DNA from: Prunus persica
Lineage: Eukaryota; Streptophyta; Magnoliopsida; Rosales; Rosaceae
Direction: 5' to 3'
Assembly (NCBI RefSeq): GCF_000346465.2
Contig: NC_034009.1
Coordinates: 14,515,332-14,579,331 of the forward strand
Length of the DNA stretch: 64,000 nt
Part shown: piece by piece, positions 11,246-23,254 of the stretch
Layout: each line of letters begins with the position of its first letter
How positions within the stretch are numbered: the first letter of the stretch is position 1
Program-made: the position numbers and the translations under genes
Notes under the pieces: generated by a model
Database searches by the model: none
Told to the model about the DNA's origin: nothing
What the model saw: only the letters and a program-made list of their open reading frames with translations

Positions 11246-11587
11246 AATGAGTGAGATAATTTTCGTTTGATTATTTATTTATTTATTTGGATGAATTTTT
11301 CAATTTACCCTTAATTTTGACAAAAAATTTAACTTAGTTAACTGAAAGACCAATGATGCAACATAGATCTAATTGAAACACCACCGTTACAATTTAGCGA
11401 CATGAAGGACGAAAAGTAAAGTTGGGTCTTATTTAAGGGACCATTGCTACAATTTAGCCTAAATTTTTTTAAAAGCAGCCAAAGGTTGTGAGCCCTAGAT
11501 TATAAAGCACAAAAATACGGTGAGATAGGGAGGTGGATATTAACGTTAATTTGTGAAAGTTTTCTACAGCAAGAGAATCACACCACA

Positions 11588-13190
11588 CACTACTACAAAA
11601 AGGGCAATAGACGACGGGAATTCACCGTCGTATAGCAAGTTTTCTAACCATTGTGAAATCGACCGACATCTTTTTAAAAACAAAACCACGACGGTAAAAA
11701 GGAGACGTTGTTCATCGGGAAACAACGTTAGAATTAATAAAAGCCGACGTAAAAGTAAAGAAAATGACCACCAAAATAACTAATGGTGAACGTGTCAACG
11801 ACTCAATTTGGGAAACAACCGTCGTCTAAAACATAAAACATGATGTTGTTTAGTAAAATATTGCCGGAAAAAGGCCACCCCGTCATAAACAATTAACTGA
11901 ATGCCATTTATTAAGACATTCCACGACACATGATATTATATTACATCACTTTTCTTTCCAGATATGATGTTGTAAATAGTGTACACCGTCAGTCTTAACT
12001 TAGAAGTTGATGTATTAAAAGATATACACGTCTATTAGTATATCAGAGACGACGTTAGGAAAACATACCACGACACATTTGTTTCTACATGAGACATTTT
12101 TATACAACATTTCACGACACATGGTCATCAAGGAGACCTGAAAACTATTAATGACGTCAGTAAATATGGGAATAAACATGTTCATACGTGTCCTTTACTT
12201 TAAACTCTGACGGTGAAATTAGATTTACAAAGTCAGTTATTATAAACACCGTGTTGTATGTCGTAATACAAACGTCGCATAACCTATCAAAGACGACGTG
12301 GTTACGCTGTACTATGTCATTTTTGTTTTTAAAGATGACGTTTGTGTGTAATATTTCACCACACATGGTCACCAAGGAGACGTGAAAATAATTAATGACG
12401 GCAGTAAATATGAGAAGAACGAGGTTTTTACGTCTCCTTTATTTTAAATGCTGACGGTGAAAAGGAACTTACAACGTTGGTTACTGTAAAAACGGTGTTG
12501 TATGTACTCATATAAATAAACTTCGCTAAGCATATAAAAGGTGATGTGGTTACTTTGTTCTACGTCATTTTTATTTCTAAAGACGACGTAATTCAATTAT
12601 TCACCAAGTCCTTAAAGACATAAATTGACGTGGTATATTGTTAAGACATTTCTTAATAAGAGTGTATCGTCGTGTTTGTGAAGTATGACGACAGTATATA
12701 TATTATGAGGTCGTGTTATCCTCTTTTAAATGTCGTCTCTTTGGGCCTTCCCTTCGTGATATCCTGTAACAACGGCTTATCATTACCGTCGTTGTTCTAT
12801 TATTATGTGTAGTCTTTTGAGTTATGTTTTAGACGGCGGTAAGGACATCGAGGCCGTCTCATTGGATACGTACGACCTTTTTAATGTCCATTTTTTTAAA
12901 CCGACGTCTTTTGCATTTTTATCTTTGTTTTTTTTAATATTTATTTATAGGTTTTAAGGTTTTCCATTGCATGACGTATGATAAAAAAATGACGTCTGAT
13001 ACTATTATGACATCTGTTTTTGCAATTATGTTAACAGGACCGTCGTATTTTGGTACTTGAACCATAATTTTTTTTTTTTTTTTGTACTGAAAGCTTTGAG
13101 CCCAAACCTTGTATAATGAAAGAGGAAAAAATGCAATACAATTTCTTACAAAATTAATGTCATACACAGCCATTTAGGGCATAATTAATG
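11588..13190. repeat. Left subterminal arm of CACTA-2
   Basis: Degenerate CGACG/CGTCG motifs in both orientations throughout. It includes two related blocks near 12100-12330 and 12360-12600 that share GGTCACCAAGGAGAC-like and AATGACG(T/G)CAGTAAATATG phrases. No gene; short frames here are spurious. Confidence 0.8.
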
Positions 13191-14096
13191 CCATAAATTA
13201 CAAGCATCATTCAATCCATATATCTTCACACCCATCTCGAATATTTTGACTTCCAGACTCACCGGCTAGTTCATCAAATGTGTCAACATTTGGCATCCCT
13301 CTAGTAAATGGTTCACACTCAATTCTCACATCACCTAAGACATCATCACCAATAACATCATTATATTCTCTATTAGGCATTGATAACACTACTGACCAAC
13401 CATGATGCATTGGGTCGTCAATAAAAAATACTTGTTTGACTCGAGAAGCCATAACAAATTGGTCATTCTTATATCCAATTTTACTCAGATCTATAAGGGT
13501 AAATCCATTCATCGACTACAAGGCCAAAAGTGCTATCTATCCAATCACACCTAAAGACTGTGATTGTAAACTTTTGGTAATCAAGGTCCCAAATATCTTG
13601 AATGACACCATAAAAACCCATATTTGAGATAATTGGGTTAGTATCCTTGGCATTAGCAACTTGCATAGTATGTGCAAGTAAATAAACTCCACTATTTTGA
13701 ATTGCATGCACATCATCTTGTGCCTTGGTGTTAAATTTAATACCTTTGATAAGATAGCTCCTATATGATGGTACTGCCATGCTTGAACCAGCTGCTAGGC
13801 ACCTCAAATTTTTTGATACACCATGTAACGACCCGGTCCTAAATAAATTAGTGAATATTAATTTTTTGAGAGAAAATACCATTTTACCCCTAAAATTTTT
13901 TATTAGGATTAAACTTGACTTTTTGATCGGAAGGAATTTGGGATTTTTGACCATATCGTTGATTAGAGCACGGCGAGATGAGTCCGTAGACACGTGGTGG
14001 GCTCGAATCGGAGTTCTAACGAGAGAGATATGATCAAAATACCCTCAGTGGCATAACCGTAATTTTGGAGAAAAGGGTTTTGATAAAAATCAGATT

Positions 14097-14158
<62 letters not shown>

Positions 14159-14414
14159 CTTTGTGGCCCGACCCTTCCCCTTATGCACTATTCATCCGAA
14201 TAGATTTTGAGCCCACACCGCCACGTCCGGCCACGACCTGAACTGGGGCCGGTCCCAAAATGACCGGCCAACTCTCCTTTCTCCGTTATGCCCCTTCGCC
14301 GCCCCAGCCACCAACTACCGACGCCGAAAAATGCCGAAAAGCTAGCGATTTTAACCCAAAACTTCACGGAGTCGTTTCGACTATTTCCGGCCACCATTTC
14401 CGGTGTCGTTTTGT

Positions 14415-14985
14415 TAGGTCCCACGTGGCGTGGGTTATCCGGAGTACGGACAGACCCCATACGTGGCGTTGGTAGTACCGACATATGGGGAGATTATGTG
14501 ATAGTATGTTGAGGTCGCACGTGGCGAAGGTTATCCGGCATGTTGAGAGATCCCATACGTGGCGTTGGTAGTACCGGCGTATGGGGAGATTATGTGATAG
14601 TATGTTGAGGTTGCACGTGCAGTAGGTTATCCGGCGTGTTGACAGACCCCATAAGTGGCGTTGATAGTACCGGCGTATAGGGAGATATTGTGATATAATG
14701 TTGAGGTCTCGTGTGGCGTAGGTTTTTCGGGCGTTGAGACAGACCCCATATGTGGCGTTGAAATTTCCGGCATATGAGGAGATTATATGATTGTTAGGTC
14801 CCACGTTGCGTAGGTTATCCGGCGTGCGGACAGACCCCATATGTGGCGTTGGTAGTACCGGCGTATGGAGAGATTATGTGATAATATGTTGAGGTCGCAA
14901 GTGGTGTAGGTTATCCAGCATGTTGACAGACCTCATACGTGGCGTTGGTAGTACCGGCATATGTGGAGATTATGTGAATAACAAA
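14415..14985 (+). repeat. Hairpin minisatellite of LTR-A, about 95-bp unit, six copies
   Basis: Each unit holds an inverted repeat of the type CCCCATA..TATGGGG around GGCGTTGGTAGTACCGG, and a second around GGCGTAGGTTATCCGG with arms such as GGTCTC / GAGAC. The units are more diverged than in LTR-C and LTR-D. Confidence 0.8.
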
Positions 14986-15071
14986 GAGATAAATAAAGGT
15001 ATTGTATGTGTTTGGAATCGGGTTTTAGTAGGAAGAACTACGTGTGGCTTGATCCCTCAGTGAGGGTACAT

Positions 15072-15357
15072 TGTAACACCCCGACTCCAAATTTAATTCC
15101 TATTTTAATTCATTTAAAGTGAAATTACGAATTTACCCTTGGAGTAGGGGTAAAATGGTAATTTTCTTATCTGGAAGGATTTTGGGACCATGACTGGTAT
15201 TTTTGGGTAGGTTGTACTGAGACGAATTCATAGACACGCAGTAGGCTTGAAACGGAGTTGTAACGAGGAAATAGCGATCAAAACATCATCAGTGGCAAAC
15301 TTGTAAATATATCAAAAAGAGGAGAGTAAAAATCTGATTTTTTTCACTTTCTACCTC

Positions 15358-15388
<31 letters not shown>

Positions 15389-17779
15389 CTGCGTCGTCGT
15401 CCCCTTCCCTTGACTACAATTACTCAACCACCATCACAGGCCACTGCCAACCTCGAGACTGGACCCAAAATGTCCAACCAGACCTCGCCGACGTTCCCCA
15501 GTTCACCTCCAGCCGTCAGCCGCCGCTAAGCCGTCGAAAAATATGAATTTCAGGTCGGTTTTCGTACGAATTTTCAGTCGCTCGATCTCTCTCCTCCGGC
15601 CACCAATTCCGACGGGTGAGGTACGGTTTCTCATCCATTTTCCTTGGTCTAGTTGACTGTTGCATAGGTTTGGATCGATTTGCTGTGTAGAAATCGATTT
15701 TGTAAACCTAGGTTTTGGCTGGATCTCAAAGTGAAATTCCGGCTAGTTGCCGTCCGAATTGGCCCTCCCCGTAGTTGAATGAAGTGATCCTGACCTTGAG
15801 TTGAAGCTAGGATAGGAAGGGTGAGCTCGGGTGTGGAGTTTTTCCATCACCGAAATTTACTCTACACATCCACGTGCTGCCGGCGCTTGGGCGAGGCTGG
15901 TGAAGTTGCAATTTGACCCGATGAGATCCTTAGGTTGTCACTAGTGCATAGGATTTCGCGGATCTCAATTCGAACGTCGTTTGACTATCGGACGGATTTT
16001 CGCATATTATGCGTTATTCGGGTTCGATAGGTTCTGACCGTTGGATCTTTTCCCAATTAAAATATGTTGTTCTATGTATTCCTAGGACTGTGTAGGACTT
16101 CACGGATTATGAATCGGAGCTCCGGATGTTCCGATTCAATAATACAAAGTTTGTGGGTTAGTGATAACCGTACAATCGTGAGCGATTCCTAAACCTGTAA
16201 TCGGACCTTAGGATACTTCCGTCAATGTACACGTACTGGGAATTTGGGGATTTAAGTATGTAATTTATGATTTCCACTTCGAAGTAATTTTATATTAATT
16301 AAGGGTTCGTATCTCGAAATAAGTGTACCGACTGCACATACTCAGCAGGCAGGACCCTCTCGTGGTCAGGCAGCGTGGGAATATTTGTGAGTGGACCTTG
16401 TTTTCAATCATATGCATGGTTTTATTGATGAAAGATTTTTGCATAATGTTTTTAATGGTTTATTGAATATATTATATTCATGGGTTGAATTTGATGTTTG
16501 TATAGCGCTTTGGCAATATATTGTGGGTTTGGCATATTTGGGTATCGAGAGTATATTTTATATGAATTTTGGGGAAGTTATATATATATTCTCTATAGGC
16601 GAGATACTTGGGTTGTTGAAGTGAGTTGGGGAAGAACTTGAATTTGAGGGTTGTTGAGAGAATTGTATGATTACACTATGTAAGTACCTACCCCAGTTAT
16701 TAGACTTTCCACACATGGCGTTGGATGTTTCGGCGTGTGGGAAGAATAGGTTATCAGTCTCACACGCGGCGTTGGATGTTCCGGCATGTGAGACACTTTC
16801 CATATGCGGCGTTGGATGTTCCGGCGTATGGAAAGACTCTGTATATTGTTTGGAATCATCACACATGGCGTTGGATGTTTCGATGGGTGATGATCCAGTC
16901 TGCGTGCGTAGGACTTAGTATTGGAGCTACACATGGCGTTGGATGTTCCGGTGTGTGAGCTATGGAGTTTCGTCCCCTGGTTGGACCGCTTATCCCTAGA
17001 CGTAGGATAACACCTGAAAATCCTGCGGGCTAGTCAAACGATCCCCTGGTTGGATTGTTTCCCCGGTACCTAGGTAGTGTGATGAGTATATTGTATAGTT
17101 ATATCTATATACTTATATATACATATATATATATATAGTTGTGAGAGCGAAGCAATTAGATTTTATCAGTGGGTTGGTAGAAGTAGCAAGATTGTGGGGA
17201 TGTGGCTCACGGATGAAGTGATTTGTGTTTTAAAGAATTTTAAATGAAATATGTTTTGAGTAATTAAATAATGAATTGGGAACCTGCATGTCTTGAGCAT
17301 TATTTTTACACGGTGGGGTTACTATATTGTTTTAAATGCAAATCTTGTTTTTATCCACTCACATGTTTTTTGTTTTGCGCCCCCCAGCCAGTAGTCGCTC
17401 TAGGAAGCGTGCAAGTGGTGTACGAGGCTCGAACTGTGAACTTCCCTAGTTAGGATTTGAGTAATTTCTTCTACTCAACTGTTCTTGTAAACTAAATTCA
17501 GTAGATGCTCTGTTATCGCCCATGGTAGATTTTACTTGTGAGGCTGGAGGCCATTTAGTATATTTTGATGTATTATGAAAGCATATTGCTGGTTGTGATT
17601 ATTTTTGTATGTTGCAGGTTGAAATTTTTGTTGGGTTTGCTTAATTTACAGGGTAGACACTGCCAAAATTTTGGTAGAGAGTCTCGGTTTTTAGTAAGTA
17701 GGCCCGGCGTCGGGAGGATGTCGGAACAAAGACGGGGTCCGCTTCGGTTTCCAGAAAAATTTCAGGGCGGGTCCTATCA
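15072..17779 (+). mobile_element. Solo LTR-B, nested in LTR-A
   Basis: It begins TGTAACACCCCGAC and ends GGGCGGGTCCTATCA, with the flanking duplication TACAT (15067-15071) and TACGT (17780-17784), one mismatch. The uninterrupted form of the target is visible in LTR-C near 18895-18905. At 2708 bp it is the longest LTR here. It carries a (CT)n tract (15361-15388) and five variable-arm hairpins (16707-16961). Confidence 0.87.
16707..16961 (+). repeat. Five hairpins with constant loop and changing complementary arms (LTR-B)
   Basis: All five share the loop core GGCGTTGGATGTTCCGG or a 1-3 base variant. Arms: TTCCACAC/GTGTGGGAA (16707, 16735), GTCTCACA/TGTGAGAC (16757, 16787), CTTTCCATA/TATGGAAAG (16796, 16827), ATCATCAC/GTGATGAT (16855, 16887), and AGCTACACA/TGTGTGAGCT with a 1-nt bulge (16925, 16952). 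The arm sequences differ from hairpin to hairpin yet remain complementary within each one. Confidence 0.9.
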
Positions 17780-18335
17780 TACGTAGGCAGCCTAAGGTTA
17801 CTAGGTGCAGCTGCAGACTAAATGTTGGTCATGTTGTTTTATTGAGGTTGGTTCAGACCTTGTCGTTGGTCCTGAGATTAGGGTGAAAACGAGTTGTGAT
17901 TGTATTAGGAGGTTAAAACCTCGTATGTTGGGATTGAAAAAGTTAGATAATGTATGTTGTATTTAGTATTCATAACTCATATTTGAATTTATTGTTTGCC
18001 TTGTTTAAGATATGAATTGATTTGATAGCGTGTTTGGTAGTTTGTTGCGAATTATCGGAAGGTCGAAGGCCGTTTATGTGATTTGCATGTTATTACATTG
18101 TGCATGCTGCCAATTGGGTAATATAAAATGTGTTTTATGCAGGTTGAAATTTTGGGAAATGTTCAATTTACAGGGAAGACTCTGCCGAAGTTTAGGTAGA
18201 AAGTCTTGTGTCCTTATTTCTTTTTAAGAAAAGGGATATAGTTTTAGAAGTGGGCCCGATATCGGGGTGATGTCGGGAATTTCCACAGGATTCGTATCGG
18301 GTATCGGGAAATTTAGGGCGGGTCCTGTCGCACCA

Positions 18336-18565
18336 TTATTGTCTTCCCCATTAAGTTGATTTTGAACTTGCAAATGAATCATATCTTAATTCAATCTAAC
18401 ATAAAAAGAAGAAAATTAAAAGTGCAATATGTTATTCAATTTCATATACCTTAAAGTGTAGCCATTGAATGAAAGTGGTATTGTGCTTATCTTGCAGCCA
18501 CTTTGTTCTCTTTCTAAATTTTGGATAAGTGGTCTTGATATGGATCATATTTTCTCTACATAACA
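18336..18565 (-). pseudogene. CACTA-2 transposase exon remnant between LTR-A and LTR-C
   Basis: The minus strand encodes MIHIKTTYPKFRKRTKW and then QDKHNTTFIQWLHF, matching the middle exon of the CACTA-3 transposase (61530-61635). It is part of the pseudogene described above, listed apart because it is a small island between two LTRs. Confidence 0.85.
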
Positions 18566-20638
18566 TGAAAGGACCCGCTCCGAATTTTTCAGAACTCGAG
18601 GCGAACCCTTTGGAATTCTCGACATCCTCCCGATGCCAGGCCCAAATACTAAAAACCGAGACTTCCTGCCGAAAATTCGGCAGAGTCTCCCCTATAAATT
18701 GAACATTTCCCAAAATTTATACCTGCATGAAAACGCATTTAATATTCCCAACTAGCAGCATGCACAATATAATTTTATGCAATTCACACAAATGGCCTTC
18801 GGCCTTCCAATAATTCTTAACCGATTACCAAACAATTTAAATACCAAATATGACTAATATTTAGTCTGCGGCTGCACCTAATAACCTTAGGCTGCCTACG
18901 TACCCTCCTTGAGGGATCAAGCCACACGTAGTTCTTCCTTAAAACCCAATTCCACACTTGGGCGATACCTTATTTCATTTCTCTGGATTTCATATAATCT
19001 CCCCATACGCCGGTACAACCAACGACACGTATGGGGCCTGTCAACACGCCGGATAACCTACGCCACGTGCGACCATGCCATACTATCATAATATCTCCCC
19101 ATACGCCGGTACAACCAACGCCACGTATGGGGCCTGTCCCAACGCCGAATAACCTACGCCACGCGGGACCTCAATATTCATATCACAAATCTCCCCATAC
19201 GCCGGTACAACCAACGCCACGTATGGGGTCTATCGACACGCCGGATAACCTACGCCACGTGCGACCTCAACACAATATCACATAATCTCCCTATACGCCG
19301 GTACAACCAACGCCACGTATGGGGCCTGTCTCAACGCCGGATAACCTACGCCACGTGAGACCTGAACATCATATTACATAGCTCCCCATACGCCGTTACA
19401 ACCAACGCCACGTATGGGGCCTGTCCCAACGCCGGATAACCTACGCCACGCAGGACCTAACTTTCACTTGGTGGTACTTGTAGTGAATCCAACATCCGAG
19501 GAGGTACCTAAAGTAGTGCGTATAGCACTCCAAACTGACACTCTAGACTCTGTTGTACCCTTGTACAACCATATATAATTATAGTTATATAAATTAATTC
19601 TAATATTGTGTAACCCTCCACAATCATCTAGCACCCGATAATCCCCCCTAGAAAGGTGAGATTACTCTGGGAGGCTCACGGTCAACCAAGGGTCAAACTA
19701 CTCTAACCCTGGTCAAACGGACCTGCGGAACCCACGACCTCCAATTTCCGATCCGGAAGTCCCTATGGGTTATACCAGGTATAGGACACTTGTCCTGCGA
19801 GTTTGGTTCAGATCAGACGGTCGGATTTCTCATGATCGCATGATCTGACGGTTAATATAAAATATAAACTTCAAATTATTATTCGGAACATCCGGGGCTC
19901 CGATTCACGATCCGTGAATTCCTACACGATCCTAGAAATTCCTAGATTAACATATATTAAATTTGGGACCATCCAACGGTCCCAACCTATCGAACCCGGA
20001 TAACGCACAATATGCGATTATCCGTTCGATAGTCAAACGACGTCCGAATTGAGATCCGCGAAATCCTACGCACTCGTGACAACCTAAGGATCTCATCGGA
20101 ATATAGTGCTACTTTTTCCACAGTGCCCACGCGCAGCCGCACGCGCCGGTAGCGCGTGGTGCCCAAAGCGATAACGTTTTGCCGGAAAATCTCAAAACCA
20201 CGGCTCCAAACTCCTACCCTAGGTATAACACCCTATTTGGAGCCACTTTTGTTCTTGGACCTACCCCAAAAAGTGGCCGAAAATGGCCGATCACGGCGGC
20301 TGAAGTTTCGGCAGATTTTCAATTCGAAAATCGAGTTGTCTACGCTAAGAATCGATCTAATCCTACCCAATCATCAGATAGAGCAGCTCGAGAGGTTCAA
20401 AATCCATACCTGGGTCGACGGAATTGGTGGCCAAAGGAGGGAGATCGGCGGCTTTGAAGTTTGGACGACGTCGGCCGCTTCATCTCCAGATTCCGGCGAG
20501 GCTGGCGGCGGGAGGTTGGTGGGGTAGGAAGAGGACGATGACCCGGTCATTTTGGTACCGGTCCCGTCGTCATTGGTGGCCGGAGGAGAGCACGGCCGGC
20601 TGTCGCGCGAGAGAGAGAGGAGAGAGAGAGACCCGCGG

Positions 20639-20684
<46 letters not shown>

Positions 20685-20937
20685 CAGATTTTTATAAAAA
20701 TCCCATTTCGAAATATTTATGATTGTGCCACTGAGTTTCTTTTGACTATATCTCTCTCGTTACAACTCCGATTCGAGCCCACTACGTGTCTATGAACTCG
20801 TCTCAATACGACCTATCCAAAAATACAAGTCACGGTCCCAAACTCTCTCCGGTTAAAAGTATGACTAAAATACCCTTAAATAATTAAATAATTAAATAAG
20901 GGTAAAATTTGGAGAAATTTGGGGTCGGGGTGTTACA
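18566..20937 (-). mobile_element. Solo LTR-C
   Basis: On the plus strand it runs from TGAAAGGACCCGCTCC to GGGGTGTTACA, flanked by the perfect 5-bp duplication TAACA (18561-18565 and 20938-20942). It is 2372 bp, in the opposite orientation to LTR-A and LTR-B. It contains five 96-bp hairpin units (18999-19462) and a (GA)n tract near 20641-20681. There is no interior, so it is a solo LTR. Open frames in it are arginine/glutamate-rich translations of the microsatellite. Confidence 0.9.
18999..19462 (-). repeat. Hairpin minisatellite of LTR-C, 96-bp unit, five copies
   Basis: Units start at about 19001, 19097, 19193, 19289 and 19384. Hairpin 1 of each unit has arms CCCCATACG/CGTATGGGG. Hairpin 2 has a constant GCCGGATAACCTACGCC loop and arms that change together: GTCCC/GGGAC in unit 2 and GTCTC/GAGAC in unit 4, with imperfect versions in units 1, 3 and 5. 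Confidence 0.88.
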
Positions 20938-22211
20938 TAACATGAAAAATTCAAGCATTACGGTCCCAAACATATAAGATAAACATAAGAAATATAATTT
21001 AAAATGACTACTTAAGAATAAAACTCATACTCGATATAGGGTAGAACTTTCTCTGTATTCTCCAAGACATATAGATGTGCCTGATTCAACAAGTCCCGAT
21101 CAACTAAACTCACTGTACAACCTGATAAGGGCTTTGAAAGTCTCATCTTCTAGCTTGATGGCACTCTAACTGTACTAACATAAGATAAATGCTCGATGCA
21201 AAACTCTACAGCTTCTTCAGCTATATACCGCTCAGCAATGCAACCTTTATGATGAGTATGGTTCTGAACATACCTCTTTAGCACTTTCATATATCTTTTG
21301 AACGGATATATCCATCTAAAATAAACTGGCCCACATAGACGAACTTCTCTGACAATATGTACTACTAGATGAACCATGATATCGAAGAATGAAGGGGGAA
21401 AGTACTTCTCAAACAAACACAAAGTTACTACTACATCTTCTTCCAACTTATCTAGCTTGGAAACATCTACTGTCTCTGCACATATAGCATTGAAGAAGAA
21501 GCACAATCGAGTGATTGCATACCTTGCAAGCTTCTGAAGAAGAACCACAAGTAGGACAATGAGTTGAATGTTCATACTTCTTCCTATACAAGATGCAATC
21601 ATTGGAGCATGCGTGGATTTTCTCATAACTCAGCCCCAATGCACACAAAGTCTTTTTTGCCTCATACATAGAGGAAGGTATTGTATTTCCTTTTGGAAGC
21701 AAATCTCCTTGAAGATCAACAATTTTGTAAAACAGACATCACTCATCCCATGTTTTGCCTTCAAATTATATAACTTCACTAATGCCTACAACTTGGTGTA
21801 CTTACTACAACCAGGGTACAAGGGTAGATCTCCATCGCCAATCACATTAGCAAACTCATAAGGATCGGATCCAAAATCGCCTAAATCATTATTATCCATC
21901 TCTACTTCTTCAGACACAAAACTGTACCTACTATGTTTATCATCTTCTTCCACATTTCTACTAGCATTAGTAGTTGCTTGCCAAGGTTCTCCATGAAATG
22001 TCCAATTCTTATAACTTTGGTCAACTCCATTAAAGTATAAGTGGTCCCTTATAATTCCAACCCCAAACAATCGAACATTCCCACATTTAACACATGGACA
22101 GTGAATATCCGTTGTGGTTAGAAGATTTTCTATTGAAAATTTCAAAAATGCTTCCACCCCTAACTCATATGCCTTCGATCTTCTATCCGCGTGCATCCAT
22201 GACTTATCCAT

Positions 22212-23254
22212 CTCCAACAACATACCCTATTATTTATAATAAAGTGAAAAGACAAGTAATGACCATCACTATAGTAGATTATAATTACTTTGATAGAAAG
22301 TAATTTAACAAAAAGACGACGGCTTTTTTAAAACATCCGACGTTTTACACTTATACAGACGACGTTTTTTTATTTAAAAAACCGATGTTTTAAGCTAGTA
22401 AACAATTATTCTGAAAACAACAATACAATTACATACGACGGTAGTTAAATAAACATTGCCTTGTAAAGGAAATAAAGACGACGTTTTTTTACGAAAAACC
22501 GTCGTCAAACACTTAAAGAAAAGGAGGCTAAATCTTCTTTTATTCAAACCATTTCCCAAAACCCAACATATGTTAACAACCCATAACGTTAAATTTTTAT
22601 GAAAAGCATGCAAAATATTAAAGCCATTCCCTATTCATAACAATAGAGATTGATGAAGAACATACCTACGAAAACATGAAAAGGTGCCAAAACATATATC
22701 TAAAACCCAACAATGCAGTCTATGACTTTAGAATAATCTTCCAAACCCTAAACATATATCTAAAGCCTTTCCCTAAACCCTATATGTTTGTACTTCAGAA
22801 CCCAGAACTGAATATTAATCAATGAATTAAGAAGCGTGATATTAGGGTTTGTACTTACAGGCAGGCATAACTCACATATTATGGCCTCCTTGGATTCGAC
22901 GGAGGCTAGAGAGCACAATTTAGAATTAGAGTTGAAGTGAGAAAGCGAAATGTTAGAGTTGAAGTGAGAGAGCGAAATGTAGACTTAGAGTGGAATTTGA
23001 AAATTTTAGGTCTCGGTCAAATTTTTAGAAAGCGCGCTTCTTCAAACATCGACGGAAATAATACAAAACCGTCGTTCAAAACACGTCGATTAATATAAGA
23101 AAAATGACGTGGTAAAGCATTAACACGGCGGTAAAATATAAAACTGACGTCGAAAGAACTAAATAATATTTCTGGGATTTGGTTTTGCTGGGATTCGAAT
23201 GCGTGTGTGCAAGGGACAGAAAATAAAATACAACATTGGCGTCATATACTAAAC
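22212..23254 (-). promoter_or_regulatory. Upstream region of the CACTA-2 transposase gene
   Basis: The region lies just 5' of the transposase start on the minus strand. It has two CGACG-motif patches (22315-22505 and 23040-23160) and telo-box-like AAACCCTAA/TTAGGGTTT words near 22735-22860, which in plants occur in many promoters. A short duplication of GTGAGAGAGCGAAATGT lies near 22940-22980. Promoter function is inferred from position only. Confidence 0.4.

Larger units (their letters stand above)
10000..11459. mobile_element. Mutator-like TIR element (outer of a nested pair)
   Basis: The ends are long inverted repeats starting GGC(A/T)AAATTGTAGCAATGG and extending about 80 bp, past TTTACTTTTCGTCC. 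They are flanked by a 9-bp near-identical duplication, TATATTTTT (9991-9999) and TAAATTTTT (11460-11468). Nine-bp duplications with long TIRs fit Mutator-like elements. No transposase frame is present, so it is non-autonomous. Its interior holds a second element (10213-10732) and a GC-richer stretch at about 10950-11240. Confidence 0.85.
13824..18330 (+). mobile_element. Solo LTR-A, interrupted by LTR-B
   Basis: It begins TGTAACGACCCGG and ends GGGCGGGTCCTGTCG, flanked by the 5-bp duplication CACCA (13819-13823 and 18331-18335). The last two bases read CG, where related LTRs end in CA. Without LTR-B it is about 1.8 kb. It has a (CT)n tract (14101-14153) and an array of about 95-bp hairpin repeats (14415-14985). 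No internal region or second LTR is present, so it is read as a solo LTR. Confidence 0.85.
13207..22211 (-). pseudogene. CACTA-2 transposase (TNP2/DUF4218/DUF4216) pseudogene, broken by three solo LTRs
   Basis: The start MDKSWMHADRRSKAYE at 22211 opens a transposase-associated domain with a CPCVKCGN zinc-binding-like motif. The frame stops early at 21786 (TKL then TAG, where CACTA-3 reads TKLSALVK). After the CPTCG motif near 21545 the sequence jumps straight to the DUF4218-like part (ARYAITRLCFFF), a deletion of about 1.2 kb relative to CACTA-3 that removes the core Transposase_21 domain. LTR-C interrupts an intron/exon border at 18566-20937, and LTR-A with LTR-B interrupts the DUF4216-like part at 13824-18330. 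A further frame break lies near 13515. The C-terminal stop is at 13207. It cannot encode a working transposase. Confidence 0.88.

Noticed and set aside
18999..19462. Regular 96-bp repeats with hairpins, superficially CRISPR-like
   Set aside because: Plant LTR context, long near-identical units with no unique spacers, no cas genes.
20424..20795. Arg/Glu-rich open frame in LTR-C (also 34391-34886 and 37032-37511)
   Set aside because: These are translations of (GA)n microsatellites and LTR sequence; the alternating Arg-Glu runs follow the repeat and there is no conserved start or domain.
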